DNA of 64,000 bases from Pseudomonas viridiflava (GTDB lineage: Bacteria > Pseudomonadota > Gammaproteobacteria > Pseudomonadales > Pseudomonadaceae): assembly GCF_900601905.1 (NCBI RefSeq), contig NZ_UWFA01000505.1:62001-126000 (forward strand), given 5' to 3'. Below the pieces are notes generated by a model. That model saw only the letters and a program-made list of their open reading frames with translations. It was not told where the DNA came from and searched no databases. Each line of letters begins with the position of its first letter. Positions within the stretch are counted from its first letter, which is position 1. The translations under genes were made by a program, and so were the position numbers. Positions 51,213 through 60,329 of the stretch are shown in pieces.

Positions 51213-53027
51213 ATGAGCCTTGAAGTACTTTTATCTGATCTACGCCTGGACTCGGTGCGTGCAGCCTACCAGTCCGCCAAAGTCACGCCGCGCCAACTGA
51301 TCCTCGCCCTGCGAGAAAAAGCCGCCGCCCTGAACCCGCACTACCACCTGTTCATCCGCTTGCTGAACCCTTCAGAGCTGGAGCCTTATCTGGTTGCGCT
51401 GGAAGGCCGCGACCTCGAGGATCTGCCGCTGTACGGCATTCCGTTTTCGATCAAGGACAACATCGACCTGGCTGGCATCCCCACCACTGCCGCCTGCGTG
51501 GCGTATGCGTACACCCCGCAACGTTCGGCGACCATCGTCGAGCAATTGCTGGCCCTGGGCGCAATTCCGATGGGCAAGACCAACCTCGATCAGTTCGCCA
51601 CCGGTTTGAACGGCAGCCGCTCCCCTTTTGGCGCCTGCCCCAACAGCGTGCTCAGCGAATACCCGTCCGGCGGCTCCAGCTCCGGGTCGTCGCTGGCCGT
51701 GGCGCTGGGAGTCAGCAGCTTCTCGCTGGGCACCGACACCGCAGGTTCCGGTCGCGTACCGGCTGCACTGAACAATCTGGTGGGTATGAAGGCCAGCAAA
51801 GGCTTGATTTCGACTGCGGGCGTAGTCCCTGCCTGCCGCACCCTGGATTGCGTCACCACCTTCACCGCCACTGCCCGGGAAGCCAGCCAGTTGCTCGGCC
51901 TGACGGCGCAGCTGGACCCGCGTGACGAATACAGCCGCAGTAACCCACTCTGGAACGACGCCTCGGCGTTCGGCGCGCCACGGCCGTTTCGCTTCGGCGT
52001 ACCTCGCACCGAGGACCTGGAATACTTCGGTTGCGTCCAGGGCCCGCGGCTGTTCGCCGATGCCATCGAGCGTTTGAAAGCGCTGGGCGGCGAAGCGGTC
52101 AGCATTGATCTGTCGCCATTTCTCGAAGCGGCAAGCCTGCTCTACAACGGCCCTTGGGTTGCCGAGCGCTACAGCGTGGCGGGCGAATTGATGCAGAGCA
52201 ATCCTGCGGCCGTACTGCCGGTGATCCAGGCGGTGCTGGGCAAAGCACCGTCAGTTACCGGGGTGCAAACTTTCCAGGCGCAATACCGCCTGCAACAACT
52301 CAAGGCGCTCTGCGACCAGGCGCTGCAAGGTCTGGACTGCGTGGTCACGCCCAGCATCGGTCGCCCGGTGACCAATGCAGAGCTTGAAGCCGAGCCTGTT
52401 TTGCGCAACTCGGAACTGGGTTACTACACCAACTTCGTCAACCTGCTCGATTACGCAGCAGTCGCCGTGCCCAGCGGGTTCATGGACAACGGTTTGCCGT
52501 GGGGCGTGACCTTGTTCGGGCGAGTGTTTACCGACCAGTACCTGCTGAGCCTGGCCGATGCCCTGCAACGCAACACTGGCCTGCCGCTGATTGGCGGGCT
52601 GCAGGCAACTTTGAGCAAGCCCGCTGGCGTGGCCCGCAATGACATGATGCGCATCGTGGTCTGCGGCGCCCATCTGGAAGGACTGGCGTTGAACTGGCAG
52701 CTCAAGCAGCGTGGCGCGACGCTTGTGCAGCGCACGCAAAGCTCGCCCGATTACCAGCTTTATGCGCTGGCTGGCGGCCCGCCGTTTCGGCCGGGCATGG
52801 TGCGGGTCGATCAAGGCGGCGTGGCCATTGACGTTGAAGTCTGGGAACTACCGAGCCGCGAACTGGGCTCGTTCCTGACGGGCATCCCGGCACCACTGGG
52901 CCTGGGCAAAGTGCAGCTTGCTGACGGAAGCCGGGAATCGGGTTTCATCTGCGAGGCCTACGGTCTGGAGGGCGCGCAAGACATCAGCCATCTGGGCGGC
53001 TGGCGGGCTTATCTGCAGAGCCGATAA
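51213..53027 (+). CDS. atzF: Allophanate hydrolase AtzF
   Basis: Hydrolyses allophanate to two ammonia and two CO2, the final step of guanidine use. The 604-residue protein has an amidase-signature domain with the catalytic lysine in PFSIKDNIDLAG, the Gly/Ser-rich YPSGGSSSGSSLAVALG and TDTAGSGRVPAALNNLVG, and the C-terminal domain of about 130 residues typical of AtzF (after about residue 470, ...RIVVCGAHLEGLALN...). It starts 29 bases after the carboxylase and is closed by the terminator at 53053-53095, ending the operon. Confidence 0.95.
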   Translation: MSLEVLLSDLRLDSVRAAYQSAKVTPRQLILALREKAAALNPHYHLFIRLLNPSELEPYLVALEGRDLEDLPLYGIPFSIKDNIDLAGIPTTAACVAYAYTPQRSATIVEQLLALGAIPMGKTNLDQFATGLNGSRSPFGACPNSVLSEYPSGGSSSGSSLAVALGVSSFSLGTDTAGSGRVPAALNNLVGMKASKGLISTAGVVPACRTLDCVTTFTATAREASQLLGLTAQLDPRDEYSRSNPLWNDASAFGAPRPFRFGVPRTEDLEYFGCVQGPRLFADAIERLKALGGEAVSIDLSPFLEAASLLYNGPWVAERYSVAGELMQSNPAAVLPVIQAVLGKAPSVTGVQTFQAQYRLQQLKALCDQALQGLDCVVTPSIGRPVTNAELEAEPVLRNSELGYYTNFVNLLDYAAVAVPSGFMDNGLPWGVTLFGRVFTDQYLLSLADALQRNTGLPLIGGLQATLSKPAGVARNDMMRIVVCGAHLEGLALNWQLKQRGATLVQRTQSSPDYQLYALAGGPPFRPGMVRVDQGGVAIDVEVWELPSRELGSFLTGIPAPLGLGKVQLADGSRESGFICEAYGLEGAQDISHLGGWRAYLQSR

Positions 53028-53052
53028 ATAGTTAGCACAAGGCCAGAACCCC

Positions 53053-53095
53053 AGCCGACATAGTGAGCCTTCAACTCACCCTGTCGGCTTTTTTT
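53053..53095 (+). terminator. Terminator of the guanidine operon, abutting the next start codon
   Basis: AGCCGACA-TA-GTGAG / CTCAC-CC-TGTCGGCT stem with a 7-base loop and seven T, 25 bases after the atzF stop. The last T is immediately followed by an ATG (53096) that opens a 1,045-codon frame. Confidence 0.9.
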
Positions 53096-56000
53096 ATGAA
53101 CGACTCCACCCTGCCTACCCAAGCCCATCGCAAACGGCTCGAGGGGCTGACCCTGAGCCCTGGCTTCAAACTGATCGCCCACTCCACGCTTCTGCTCAAA
53201 GCCAGCCAGATGGACGCAGACTATCCGCCCCGGCTGCGCAACTACGTTCGCGACCAATTGAAGTTGCTGTTGAAGCGCACCACCGGCAAAGCCCTGTCGC
53301 CGGACAAACTGGTCATTCGCTTCAGCACCGACACCAATCCTGCCGTGGATGATCAGGGCCAGGAGCGCTACTCGCGGCGCATGACCCTGACCGACATCGG
53401 CGTGCTGTCTTTCAACGGGGCGATGATGAACGCGCTGATGCAGAACACATTTACTGACAAGCCACTGGATGCATCGGCGCCAGAGCTGACCGCCAAAACC
53501 GCCCTCGCCCTGATCATCAATGCCCGTTGGACATTCGATTATCCGGCCATGCTGGAGCACTTCTGGGACAAGCACCGGGACACGTATCGAGCGCTGGCCA
53601 AGTTGTCCTTCCTCGATGAGCTGGCCAGGCATTACCAGCGCAAGGACATCAGCCGCGAAGGCTATCGGCTGGCGCTCGAAGCACTGGGGCTTGAGGCCTT
53701 TCCAGACTCAGGGCTTTGCCTGCAGTTGGCCGTGCGGGGCAGTTGGTCGACGGCGAGCATGCTGATGATCAACGAACAGCTGATTCCCGATGCCTTCCAG
53801 TTGCGCTCAGAAAAAACATCCCATTGCTTCATCCATTTGCCCGCAGGCAGAACCACGCCAGTGGAATACATCTCAGCTGAACCGCGCTACATGACCCAGA
53901 GGCTGATCGCCGCACTGAACGGTGCCCGAGGTCCGCAATCCGTCTCCGGGCGAACGGGCCTGAGTGAAATCCACGGAGATATCTTTAGCGCCATCACGGC
54001 GGCCGAGGAAAGACGCTCTCTGGACTATCTCGACGCACCGGGCGACGACACGCAGGTCGGGCTTGGCCCTCAGCCCAACCCCTTCACCAGGATCGAACGA
54101 GGGCTATCGCTGCTCAGCGCCATGGATATCTGGCAATCGCAGCCAGGCATCCTGCAACAGATCCCCACACCATTGACCACGGCCGCCAGCGTCATGGCCA
54201 ACGCCCTGCGAGAGAAGCACGGTTGGGCGGTGGATCCCGACCGGGTATTCATACGCTATCAACGCGGGCATTCGATCACGCCGTTGGGCGATGCTCGACA
54301 CCCGATGATCGACGTCCAGGTGCCGGACGAAAAACCCGTGAGCCTGAGCGAAGCACTGGTGAGCAACTATCGCGTCGCGTCGCCTGGTGGCTACATCGAC
54401 CATGGCGGGCGAAACACGGTGTATTTCGACAGCTCCGGTAAAGGCGTCTGGAGCGCCAGCCAGGAGCTGCCGATTGACCCACAGGCCATTGAAAGCATCA
54501 TCCGGGACATAAATTTCCTGGATCTGATGCATCGCAAGATCGACGAGTTCTGGGAGCAGCACCAGAGTGCCATTGATCAGACGCTGCACGCTCATTTCAC
54601 GACCCAGGCGCTGTTGTGCGTCAAGCAGGGCACCTTGCAGCGCAGCGGCTTTGACCTGATCGTCGACGCCCTGCACCCGTTGAACAACGGGCCGCACCAC
54701 ACACGTATCGCGTGGTCGATACCGGGCTTCTTTTTGCAGCACTCTATTTTCGAAGGGCCGGTTGCGCAGTATTGCCCGAGCCTGCTGGTGCTCAGCCATC
54801 CAGACCGGCCGCACCGGGTGCTTTATCAGGCCGGCATGCTCAAGGCTTTCATTCAGTTCGCCAGCGAAGACGATCTCAACCGCTACTTGCGCTACGCAGC
54901 CCGCAGCCAGACGTGGCGCGAATCCGTGCTCAACTATGTCCCGGTGCGTCATCAGCCGAGGCTCACCTACATTCTGAAACTCTGGGCCGGAGCGCAGGCT
55001 CCCGGCGAGCCCGTTTCAATCCTGCGGCCGTGGACCGACGTATTGCTCAATCAGGACGCTCGCATGGCGCGGGTACAGGAGCGCAGCGAATGGCGCTTTG
55101 TGGATTCGCCGTTTGCCCACATCCGCAGCATGCTCAGGCAGAACGCACGCTGGGACGCCGATGATTTCATCGTCACCTCGCAAGAGCTGTCCCTGCGCTA
55201 CTGGACGCGTCAGCTCAACCACTTGCAGTTTTTGCTGGCGCCCATGTCCATGTTGCTGACGCCCGCACTGATCGGTGCCCTGGCAACCGAATTGGGCATT
55301 GCGACCTTGAATATCGCCGCGGCCAACCTGCCGGGGGCGCGTCACGACGAAAAACGCCAGGCAATGCTCAGCGTGATGTCTCTGGGCTTACTGCAACTGC
55401 CGCCTTCGATGCCGCGCTTGGCCCATGCCGTGCGCAAGATCGCAGCGCCGGTAAAACCTGCGTTACGCCCGGCGCTGGTGTCGGCGACCAATACCCGAAG
55501 CTTTGGCACCTGGCTCAGCCGATCGATGCGCGAGCGCGAAACCCGCCTTGAACGGTTCTTCCATACCGACACGGTGCTCAAGACCTGGCACATTCCTGCT
55601 CATCCGGCCTTCGCAACCTTGTCAGTCAAGGCCTGGAAGCTGCAACGGCAGTTTCTGCTCTGGACCGCCGAGAACCGTCAGGCACGCACGCTGGTGGTCA
55701 GCAGTCACGGCTACTCCCTTCCCTGGAGCAGAAATGCCGTGATCCCCAACGGTACCGAACTGGGGGTCTTTGCCCCCCATGGCTTTGAACTGATCGACCC
55801 CAGACTCCATCGGGTGGTCAGCAGAAAAGCCGTCCCGTTCGCCCTGCTGAACAGCCTCGACAGCAGGCTCCTGCCGGCTCCGGTTCAGCCTTATGAACTG
55901 ACCGAGCGACTGCTGGCGGGCACCGCCCGACAAGGCATGATCAAGAATTACAGCCTGGCGAAATTTCAGACGCCGCTTGGCGAAAGCTACCGGGACATCA

Positions 56001-56233
56001 GCCACATCGTGCGCAACTCCCATCAGTCCTCGTTCATGAGCACCTTGCCAGCCTCGCCCATGGATGTCCTGACCGTCAGAAACCGCTTCGGGATGTCGCC
56101 GCCGACCCTGGAGAAACTGTTCGCTGCGCTGTTTGAAAGCGGTATTCATTACGACCGGATTCTGCTCGTACATTGCCGCTGTTCGGCGTTCAAATCGCTG
56201 TTGGGCCTGGCTCCGGTTCATGGAGCGCGCTAG
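53096..56233 (+). CDS. Large toxin-like protein (dermonecrotic-toxin/DUF6543-like), putative secreted effector
   Basis: The 1,045-residue protein has no signal peptide or obvious repeats. The composition and long N-terminal helical part resemble the DUF6543/dermonecrotic-toxin-like proteins of plant-associated pseudomonads. A hydrophobic helical pair near residues 715-780 (LLAPMSMLLTPALIGALATELGIATLNI) could insert in membranes. The C-terminal 180 residues form a separate module with TLVVSSHGYSLPWS (His-Gly, H871) and ILLVHCRCSAF (C1027, C1029), a hydrophobic strand-His-Gly then strand-Cys pattern like clan CD cysteine peptidases. The ATG directly follows a terminator T-tract and lacks a ribosome binding site, so the true start may be downstream or a GTG at 53063 inside the hairpin. 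Family naming is tentative. Confidence 0.7.
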   Translation: MNDSTLPTQAHRKRLEGLTLSPGFKLIAHSTLLLKASQMDADYPPRLRNYVRDQLKLLLKRTTGKALSPDKLVIRFSTDTNPAVDDQGQERYSRRMTLTDIGVLSFNGAMMNALMQNTFTDKPLDASAPELTAKTALALIINARWTFDYPAMLEHFWDKHRDTYRALAKLSFLDELARHYQRKDISREGYRLALEALGLEAFPDSGLCLQLAVRGSWSTASMLMINEQLIPDAFQLRSEKTSHCFIHLPAGRTTPVEYISAEPRYMTQRLIAALNGARGPQSVSGRTGLSEIHGDIFSAITAAEERRSLDYLDAPGDDTQVGLGPQPNPFTRIERGLSLLSAMDIWQSQPGILQQIPTPLTTAASVMANALREKHGWAVDPDRVFIRYQRGHSITPLGDARHPMIDVQVPDEKPVSLSEALVSNYRVASPGGYIDHGGRNTVYFDSSGKGVWSASQELPIDPQAIESIIRDINFLDLMHRKIDEFWEQHQSAIDQTLHAHFTTQALLCVKQGTLQRSGFDLIVDALHPLNNGPHHTRIAWSIPGFFLQHSIFEGPVAQYCPSLLVLSHPDRPHRVLYQAGMLKAFIQFASEDDLNRYLRYAARSQTWRESVLNYVPVRHQPRLTYILKLWAGAQAPGEPVSILRPWTDVLLNQDARMARVQERSEWRFVDSPFAHIRSMLRQNARWDADDFIVTSQELSLRYWTRQLNHLQFLLAPMSMLLTPALIGALATELGIATLNIAAANLPGARHDEKRQAMLSVMSLGLLQLPPSMPRLAHAVRKIAAPVKPALRPALVSATNTRSFGTWLSRSMRERETRLERFFHTDTVLKTWHIPAHPAFATLSVKAWKLQRQFLLWTAENRQARTLVVSSHGYSLPWSRNAVIPNGTELGVFAPHGFELIDPRLHRVVSRKAVPFALLNSLDSRLLPAPVQPYELTERLLAGTARQGMIKNYSLAKFQTPLGESYRDISHIVRNSHQSSFMSTLPASPMDVLTVRNRFGMSPPTLEKLFAALFESGIHYDRILLVHCRCSAFKSLLGLAPVHGAR

Positions 56234-56374
56234 GTAGAGGAGCACCGGGAATAGGCAGACCGGCCGCCATCAGGGGTTAAAAGCTTCGAAAAACATACAA
56301 CGTCGCGATGGCGAAAGCAGTGGCGGCGCGCTAGCATGCCGCCATCGATGGATTTTGAAGACTACGGACGCGTC

Positions 56375-57856
56375 ATGCCTTTTCGCACCCCGGCCTACTC
56401 ACAGCGCTCGCTGTTGCTGACGTTAATCATTGTGCTGGGCAGTGGGTTTCTGGCGACCTCGTTACTCGGTTATTACGCCTCACGCACCGCGATTCGCGAC
56501 AACATCATCAACACCGAACTGCCGCTGACGTCCGACACGGTGTACTCGGAAATCCAGAAAGACCTGGTCCGCCCGGCACTGATTTCCTCGATGATGGCCC
56601 GCGACACCTTCATGCGCGACTGGGTCGTGGACGGCGAGCGCAACCCGGAACAAATCACCCGCTACCTCAAAGAGGTCATGGACCACTACGGCGCGTTCAC
56701 CGCGTTTTTCGTCTCGGATAAAACCCTGACGTATTACCAGGCCAAAGGCGTGCTGAAGAAAATCGACGCCCGCGAGCCGCGTGACCTCTGGTACTACCGC
56801 GTGAGGGACATGGCCGCGCCTTACGAGATCAATGTCGACCCGGACATGGCCAACAAGGACAACCTGACCTTCTTCATCAATTACAAAGTGTTCGACTACG
56901 ACAACCAGTTCATCGGCGCCACCGGCGTGGGCCTGACCGTGGACGCGGTGATCAAGCTGATCGATCGCTATCAGCAGCGCTATGGGCGCAGCGTGTATTT
57001 CGTCGATGCCTTCGGCCGCATCGTGCTGACCGGCGAAGGAGGCGGCCCACAAGGTGCTGCCATTGGCGATTCGCTGAGCCATCTGTCCGACATGGGCGAC
57101 CTGCACCGGCAAATGCCCAAACCCCTGAGCGGCACCTACGAGCACCAGGTCCACGGCCACGGTCACTTTCTCAATGTGCGCTACATACCGGAATTGAACT
57201 GGTACCTGTTCGTCGACAAAGAAGAAGACTCCGCCCTCAATAACGCAAAGCATTCGTTGTACCTGAACCTGCTGATCTGCCTGGTCATCACGCTGCTGGT
57301 GGTCTACCTGCTGCAACACTTGATGAACCGGTATCAGCAGCGCATTGAAACCCAGGCCACACTCGACAGCCTGACCGGCCTGCCCAACCGCCGAGGTTTC
57401 AACATGCTGGCAGACAAAACCCTCAAGGACACCCTGCGCGAAGCCAAACCGCTGTCGGCGATGCTGCTCGACCTGGACCACTTCAAGCGCCTGAACGATA
57501 CCCGTGGGCATCTGGCGGGGGACGAGGTACTGGTTGGTTTTGCCGACGACCTGAAAAGCTGTTTGCGTCAGTCGGACATCGTTTGTCGCTGGGGCGGCGA
57601 GGAGTTCATCATCCTGCTCAAGGGCAGCAACAGCCAAAGCGCCCGACGCGTCGCCGAGAAAATCCGCTTGCTGGCCGAACAACACACTTATGTGCTCGGC
57701 GCTGAGCCACTGCAAGTCACGGTCAGCATCGGCCTTACCGAACTGCAGCCCGGCGACACCCTGCACAGCCTGATCGCACGTGCCGACAGCGCGCTGTACC
57801 GCGCCAAGCAGAACGGGCGCAATCAGGTCTGCACCGAGGAGCCGCTCCCGGCATGA
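56375..57856 (+). CDS. Membrane-bound diguanylate cyclase (dCache-like sensor, GGDEF)
   Basis: Makes the second messenger c-di-GMP. The 493-residue protein has an N-terminal helix (SLLLTLIIVLGSGFLATSLLGYY), a periplasmic sensor of about 250 residues resembling dCache domains (FFVSDKTLTYYQAKGVLKKI ... IGATGVGLTVDAVIKL), a second helix (LYLNLLICLVITLLVVYLLQHL) and a C-terminal GGDEF domain with an intact active site RWGGEEF and an inhibitory I-site RQSD five residues before it, so it should be active and feedback-inhibited. ATG 56375 has a weak GGA element; starts at 56336 or 56348 are possible. Overlaps the next gene by 4 bases. Confidence 0.9.
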   Translation: MPFRTPAYSQRSLLLTLIIVLGSGFLATSLLGYYASRTAIRDNIINTELPLTSDTVYSEIQKDLVRPALISSMMARDTFMRDWVVDGERNPEQITRYLKEVMDHYGAFTAFFVSDKTLTYYQAKGVLKKIDAREPRDLWYYRVRDMAAPYEINVDPDMANKDNLTFFINYKVFDYDNQFIGATGVGLTVDAVIKLIDRYQQRYGRSVYFVDAFGRIVLTGEGGGPQGAAIGDSLSHLSDMGDLHRQMPKPLSGTYEHQVHGHGHFLNVRYIPELNWYLFVDKEEDSALNNAKHSLYLNLLICLVITLLVVYLLQHLMNRYQQRIETQATLDSLTGLPNRRGFNMLADKTLKDTLREAKPLSAMLLDLDHFKRLNDTRGHLAGDEVLVGFADDLKSCLRQSDIVCRWGGEEFIILLKGSNSQSARRVAEKIRLLAEQHTYVLGAEPLQVTVSIGLTELQPGDTLHSLIARADSALYRAKQNGRNQVCTEEPLPA

Positions 57857-58074
57857 CTTCGCTATCCGACACCGCCGCCACCTGCCCCGCCTGTGGCGCC
57901 AGCAATGACTGCACACTGGCCGACCCCGGCACGGCGGACCAGGCTTGCTGGTGTTTTTCAGTGAGCATCGACCCGGCCATCATCCAGGCCCTGCCCGGCG
58001 AGCTGCGCAACAAGAGTTGCCTGTGCCCACGTTGTGCGGCGGTCAACGATGAGCTTTCAGGCAAAAAGCCTTAG
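57853..58074 (+). CDS. Cysteine-rich CWC family protein
   Basis: The 73-residue protein has TCPACGASNDC, QACWCFSV and SCLCPRCAAVN, the cysteine pattern of the CWC family, probably a small zinc-binding fold. Its ATGA start overlaps the cyclase stop, so it is translationally coupled to it. Function is unknown across the family. Confidence 0.85.
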   Translation: MTSLSDTAATCPACGASNDCTLADPGTADQACWCFSVSIDPAIIQALPGELRNKSCLCPRCAAVNDELSGKKP

Positions 58075-58080
58075 ATCTGG

Positions 58081-58132
58081 CTTTAGCCGCGAGCGCGACA
58101 TCTTCGCGGCTGAAGCCGCTCCTGCGCAGACA
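58081..58132. repeat. REP element (type GGCTTTAGCC), compact hairpin
   Basis: GGCTTTAGCCGCGAGCG faces TCGCGGCTGAAGCCGCTCCTG with a short loop. A degenerate partner (TGTAGGAGCC ... CCTCCTACGGG) follows at 58166-58216. Lies between the CWC gene and rsuA. Confidence 0.8.
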
Positions 58133-58276
58133 GAGAGCAACTATATTAATGGGAATACTTTTTCTGTAGGAGCCAATGTTTGCTGACCGACAGCGCTTGC
58201 GGAACCTCCTACGGGTACATGGAACCTCGAAGGACCGAGTAACATACCCGCCCTCTTCACTCATGATTGCCCAGCC

Positions 58277-58969
58277 ATGCGCCTCGACCGCTTCCTCAGC
58301 AACCTGCCGCGCTTCAATCGCAAGGACGTGCGCCTTGCGCTGGTTGCCGGGCGTATCAAGGTAGACGGGCAAGTGGTCGGCAATCCGCATCATGAGGTGC
58401 GCGAGTTCAGCCGCGTAGAGTTCGATGCAGAGGTGCTGCAAGTCGGCAAAGCGGCCAGATATTTCATGCTGCACAAACCGCCAGGTTGCGTCAGCGCCAC
58501 CAGCGACCCGCAACACCCGACCGTTCTGGACCTGCTGCACGAACCGGACAAGCACGAGTTGCACATCGCCGGGCGGCTGGACTTCAACACCACCGGCCTG
58601 ATGCTGATCACCAACGACGGCCAGTGGTCGCGTCGCCTGACTCAGCCACAAACCAAACTGCCCAAGGTCTATTACGTCGAAACCGAGCAATTGATCGATG
58701 AGCGGTATGTCGAGAAATTCGCCGCCGGTTGTTACTTCGCCTTCGAAGACCTTACCACTCAACCGGCACTGCTGACCCTGCTCGGTCCGCGTTGCGCTCG
58801 CCTGAGCATCGTTGAAGGGCGTTATCACCAGATCAAGCGCATGTTTGGCCACTTCGACAATAAAGTCTTGCGCCTGCATCGCGAAAGCATGGGCCATCTG
58901 CACCTCGACCCCGGGCTAGAGCCTTGCCAGTACCGCGCGCTGCAGCCCTTGGAAATCCAGGGCATCTAG
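58277..58969 (+). CDS. rsuA: 16S rRNA pseudouridine(516) synthase RsuA
   Basis: Isomerises a uridine in 16S rRNA to pseudouridine. The 230-residue product has an N-terminal S4 domain (MRLDRFLSNLPRFNRKDVRLAL...GRIKVDGQ) and the catalytic motif GRLDFNTTGLMLITNDG with its aspartate, followed by EGRYHQIKRMFGHF. Length fits RsuA rather than the longer RluB or RluF. Monocistronic. Confidence 0.93.
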   Translation: MRLDRFLSNLPRFNRKDVRLALVAGRIKVDGQVVGNPHHEVREFSRVEFDAEVLQVGKAARYFMLHKPPGCVSATSDPQHPTVLDLLHEPDKHELHIAGRLDFNTTGLMLITNDGQWSRRLTQPQTKLPKVYYVETEQLIDERYVEKFAAGCYFAFEDLTTQPALLTLLGPRCARLSIVEGRYHQIKRMFGHFDNKVLRLHRESMGHLHLDPGLEPCQYRALQPLEIQGI

Positions 58970-59156
58970 CCCGTCGACGACCGCTCGGCAGAACAGCTTT
59001 GGCAATTCACCAACGGCACTTGCAGGCGGCCCGATCCCCTGCTTGAATCCAATCGTCGGTCCGCATGTGACCGACGAGTCATTTGTGCATTCTAAGAAAC
59101 CTTTTGCCGACCAGAGCCCACGCTCACGGCAAATCGCCCGCCAATAATAAAACACC

Positions 59157-59240
59157 TGTCGAACAGATCGTTCGGATCGACAAGGGGCCCCTTAAGGCAA
59201 TGCCTACCTGTCACGAAACTCGTGCAACTTCGGTTGTGCG
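59157..59240. promoter_or_regulatory. Palindrome and UUCG hairpin in the leader of the rhlA homologue
   Basis: An inverted repeat CTGTCGA ... TCGACAAG (59157-59183) with an inner CGAAC/GTTCG pair looks like a regulator site. At 59221-59240 CGTGCAAC-TTCG-GTTGTGCG forms an 8-bp stem (with two G-U pairs) capped by a UUCG tetraloop, 28 bases before the ATG. The rest of the 298-bp gap after rsuA shows nothing I can name. Confidence 0.45.
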
Positions 59241-59267
59241 CAATCTGTTACGCCAGGAGACATAGAT

Positions 59268-60161
59268 ATGAGGCCAGAAATCGCTGTGCTCGACATTCAG
59301 GGGCAGTTTCGGGTTTACACGGAGTTTTACCGCACAGAGGCCGCAGAAAAGACCATCATCCTGGTCAACGGCTCGCTGGCGACCACTGCGTCGTTCGCGC
59401 AAACCTTGCGCAACCTGCACCCGCACTTCAACGTGGTGCTTTACGACCAGCCCTACGCGGGCAAATCCAAGCCGCACAACATCAACGAAAGGCCGCTGAC
59501 CAAGGAGCTGGAAGGCCAGATCCTGCTCGAACTGATCGACCACTTCAACGCAGAACACATCATGTCGTTCTCCTGGGGCGGCGCAGCAGCACTGGTGGCG
59601 CTTTCCCACCGCCCGAAACGGATTGAAAAAGCGGTGATCAGCTCGTTCTCACCGGTGATCAACGAGCCGATGCGCGACTACCTCGAACGCGGCGTGAAGC
59701 ACCTGAGCGTGCATGATCGCTACGAGGTCGGCAACCTGGTCAACAGCACCATCGGCAAACACCTGCCGCCGCTGTTCAAGCGCTTCAACCATCGCCACGT
59801 GAGCAATCTGGACACTCACGAATACGATCAGATGCATTTTCACATCAATGACGTCTTGAACCTCGACCCCCACGACTACCTGAGCACCGCGCAGCACATC
59901 AACGTTCCGGTACTGTTCCTCAATGGCGAATGGGATGAATACACCAGCCCAGCCGATGCCAGACTATTCGCGCCGGTGGTGCCTGGCAGCACGTTCAGTA
60001 CCGTGCAAAGCACCGGGCACTTTCTGGACATGGAACACAAGGCCGCCTGCCGCGACTCGCGTTTCGCGCTGATGGACTTCCTCACCCCACAACCGCCAGC
60101 ACCGAGCCGATCCACCTACCACTTCAAACAGGTGCAGACCGTACATGCCTTCTCCCTGTGA
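59268..60161 (+). CDS. rhlA: RhlA-like 3-(3-hydroxyalkanoyloxy)alkanoate synthase
   Basis: Alpha/beta-hydrolase-fold enzyme that joins two 3-hydroxyacyl-ACPs into HAA, a biosurfactant and rhamnolipid precursor. The 297-residue product matches P. aeruginosa RhlA in its blocks as I know them: LVNGSLATTASFAQT, HFNVVLYDQPYAGKS, the nucleophile S102 in FSWGG, GKHLPPLFKRFNHRH, HEYDQMHFHI, NGEWDEYT and TGHFLDME (His). No rhlB rhamnosyltransferase follows, so HAA itself is the probable product, as in P. syringae where it supports swarming. AGGAG ribosome binding site. Confidence 0.88.
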   Translation: MRPEIAVLDIQGQFRVYTEFYRTEAAEKTIILVNGSLATTASFAQTLRNLHPHFNVVLYDQPYAGKSKPHNINERPLTKELEGQILLELIDHFNAEHIMSFSWGGAAALVALSHRPKRIEKAVISSFSPVINEPMRDYLERGVKHLSVHDRYEVGNLVNSTIGKHLPPLFKRFNHRHVSNLDTHEYDQMHFHINDVLNLDPHDYLSTAQHINVPVLFLNGEWDEYTSPADARLFAPVVPGSTFSTVQSTGHFLDMEHKAACRDSRFALMDFLTPQPPAPSRSTYHFKQVQTVHAFSL

Positions 60162-60183
60162 AGCGCTTACCCGACTGCACACG

Positions 60184-60232
60184 CACAGCCATTCGCCAGC
60201 GCAACACTCACCAAACTGGCGAATCAGCTGTG
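60184..60232. repeat. Inverted repeat downstream of rhlA
   Basis: CACAGC-C-ATTCGCCAG, 16-base loop, CTGGCGAAT-CA-GCTGTG: a 15-bp interrupted stem 22 bases past the rhlA stop, without a T tract. Possibly an mRNA end or stabilising structure. Confidence 0.6.
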
Positions 60233-60329
60233 ATAGCGGTCGGGCTTGCAGGGGGGAGTAATTGCAGGTGCGGAGAAATTAGCGCTTCAAATCAGCGTGC
60301 CATTCTGGTACAAAGTCAGCCGCTTCAAA

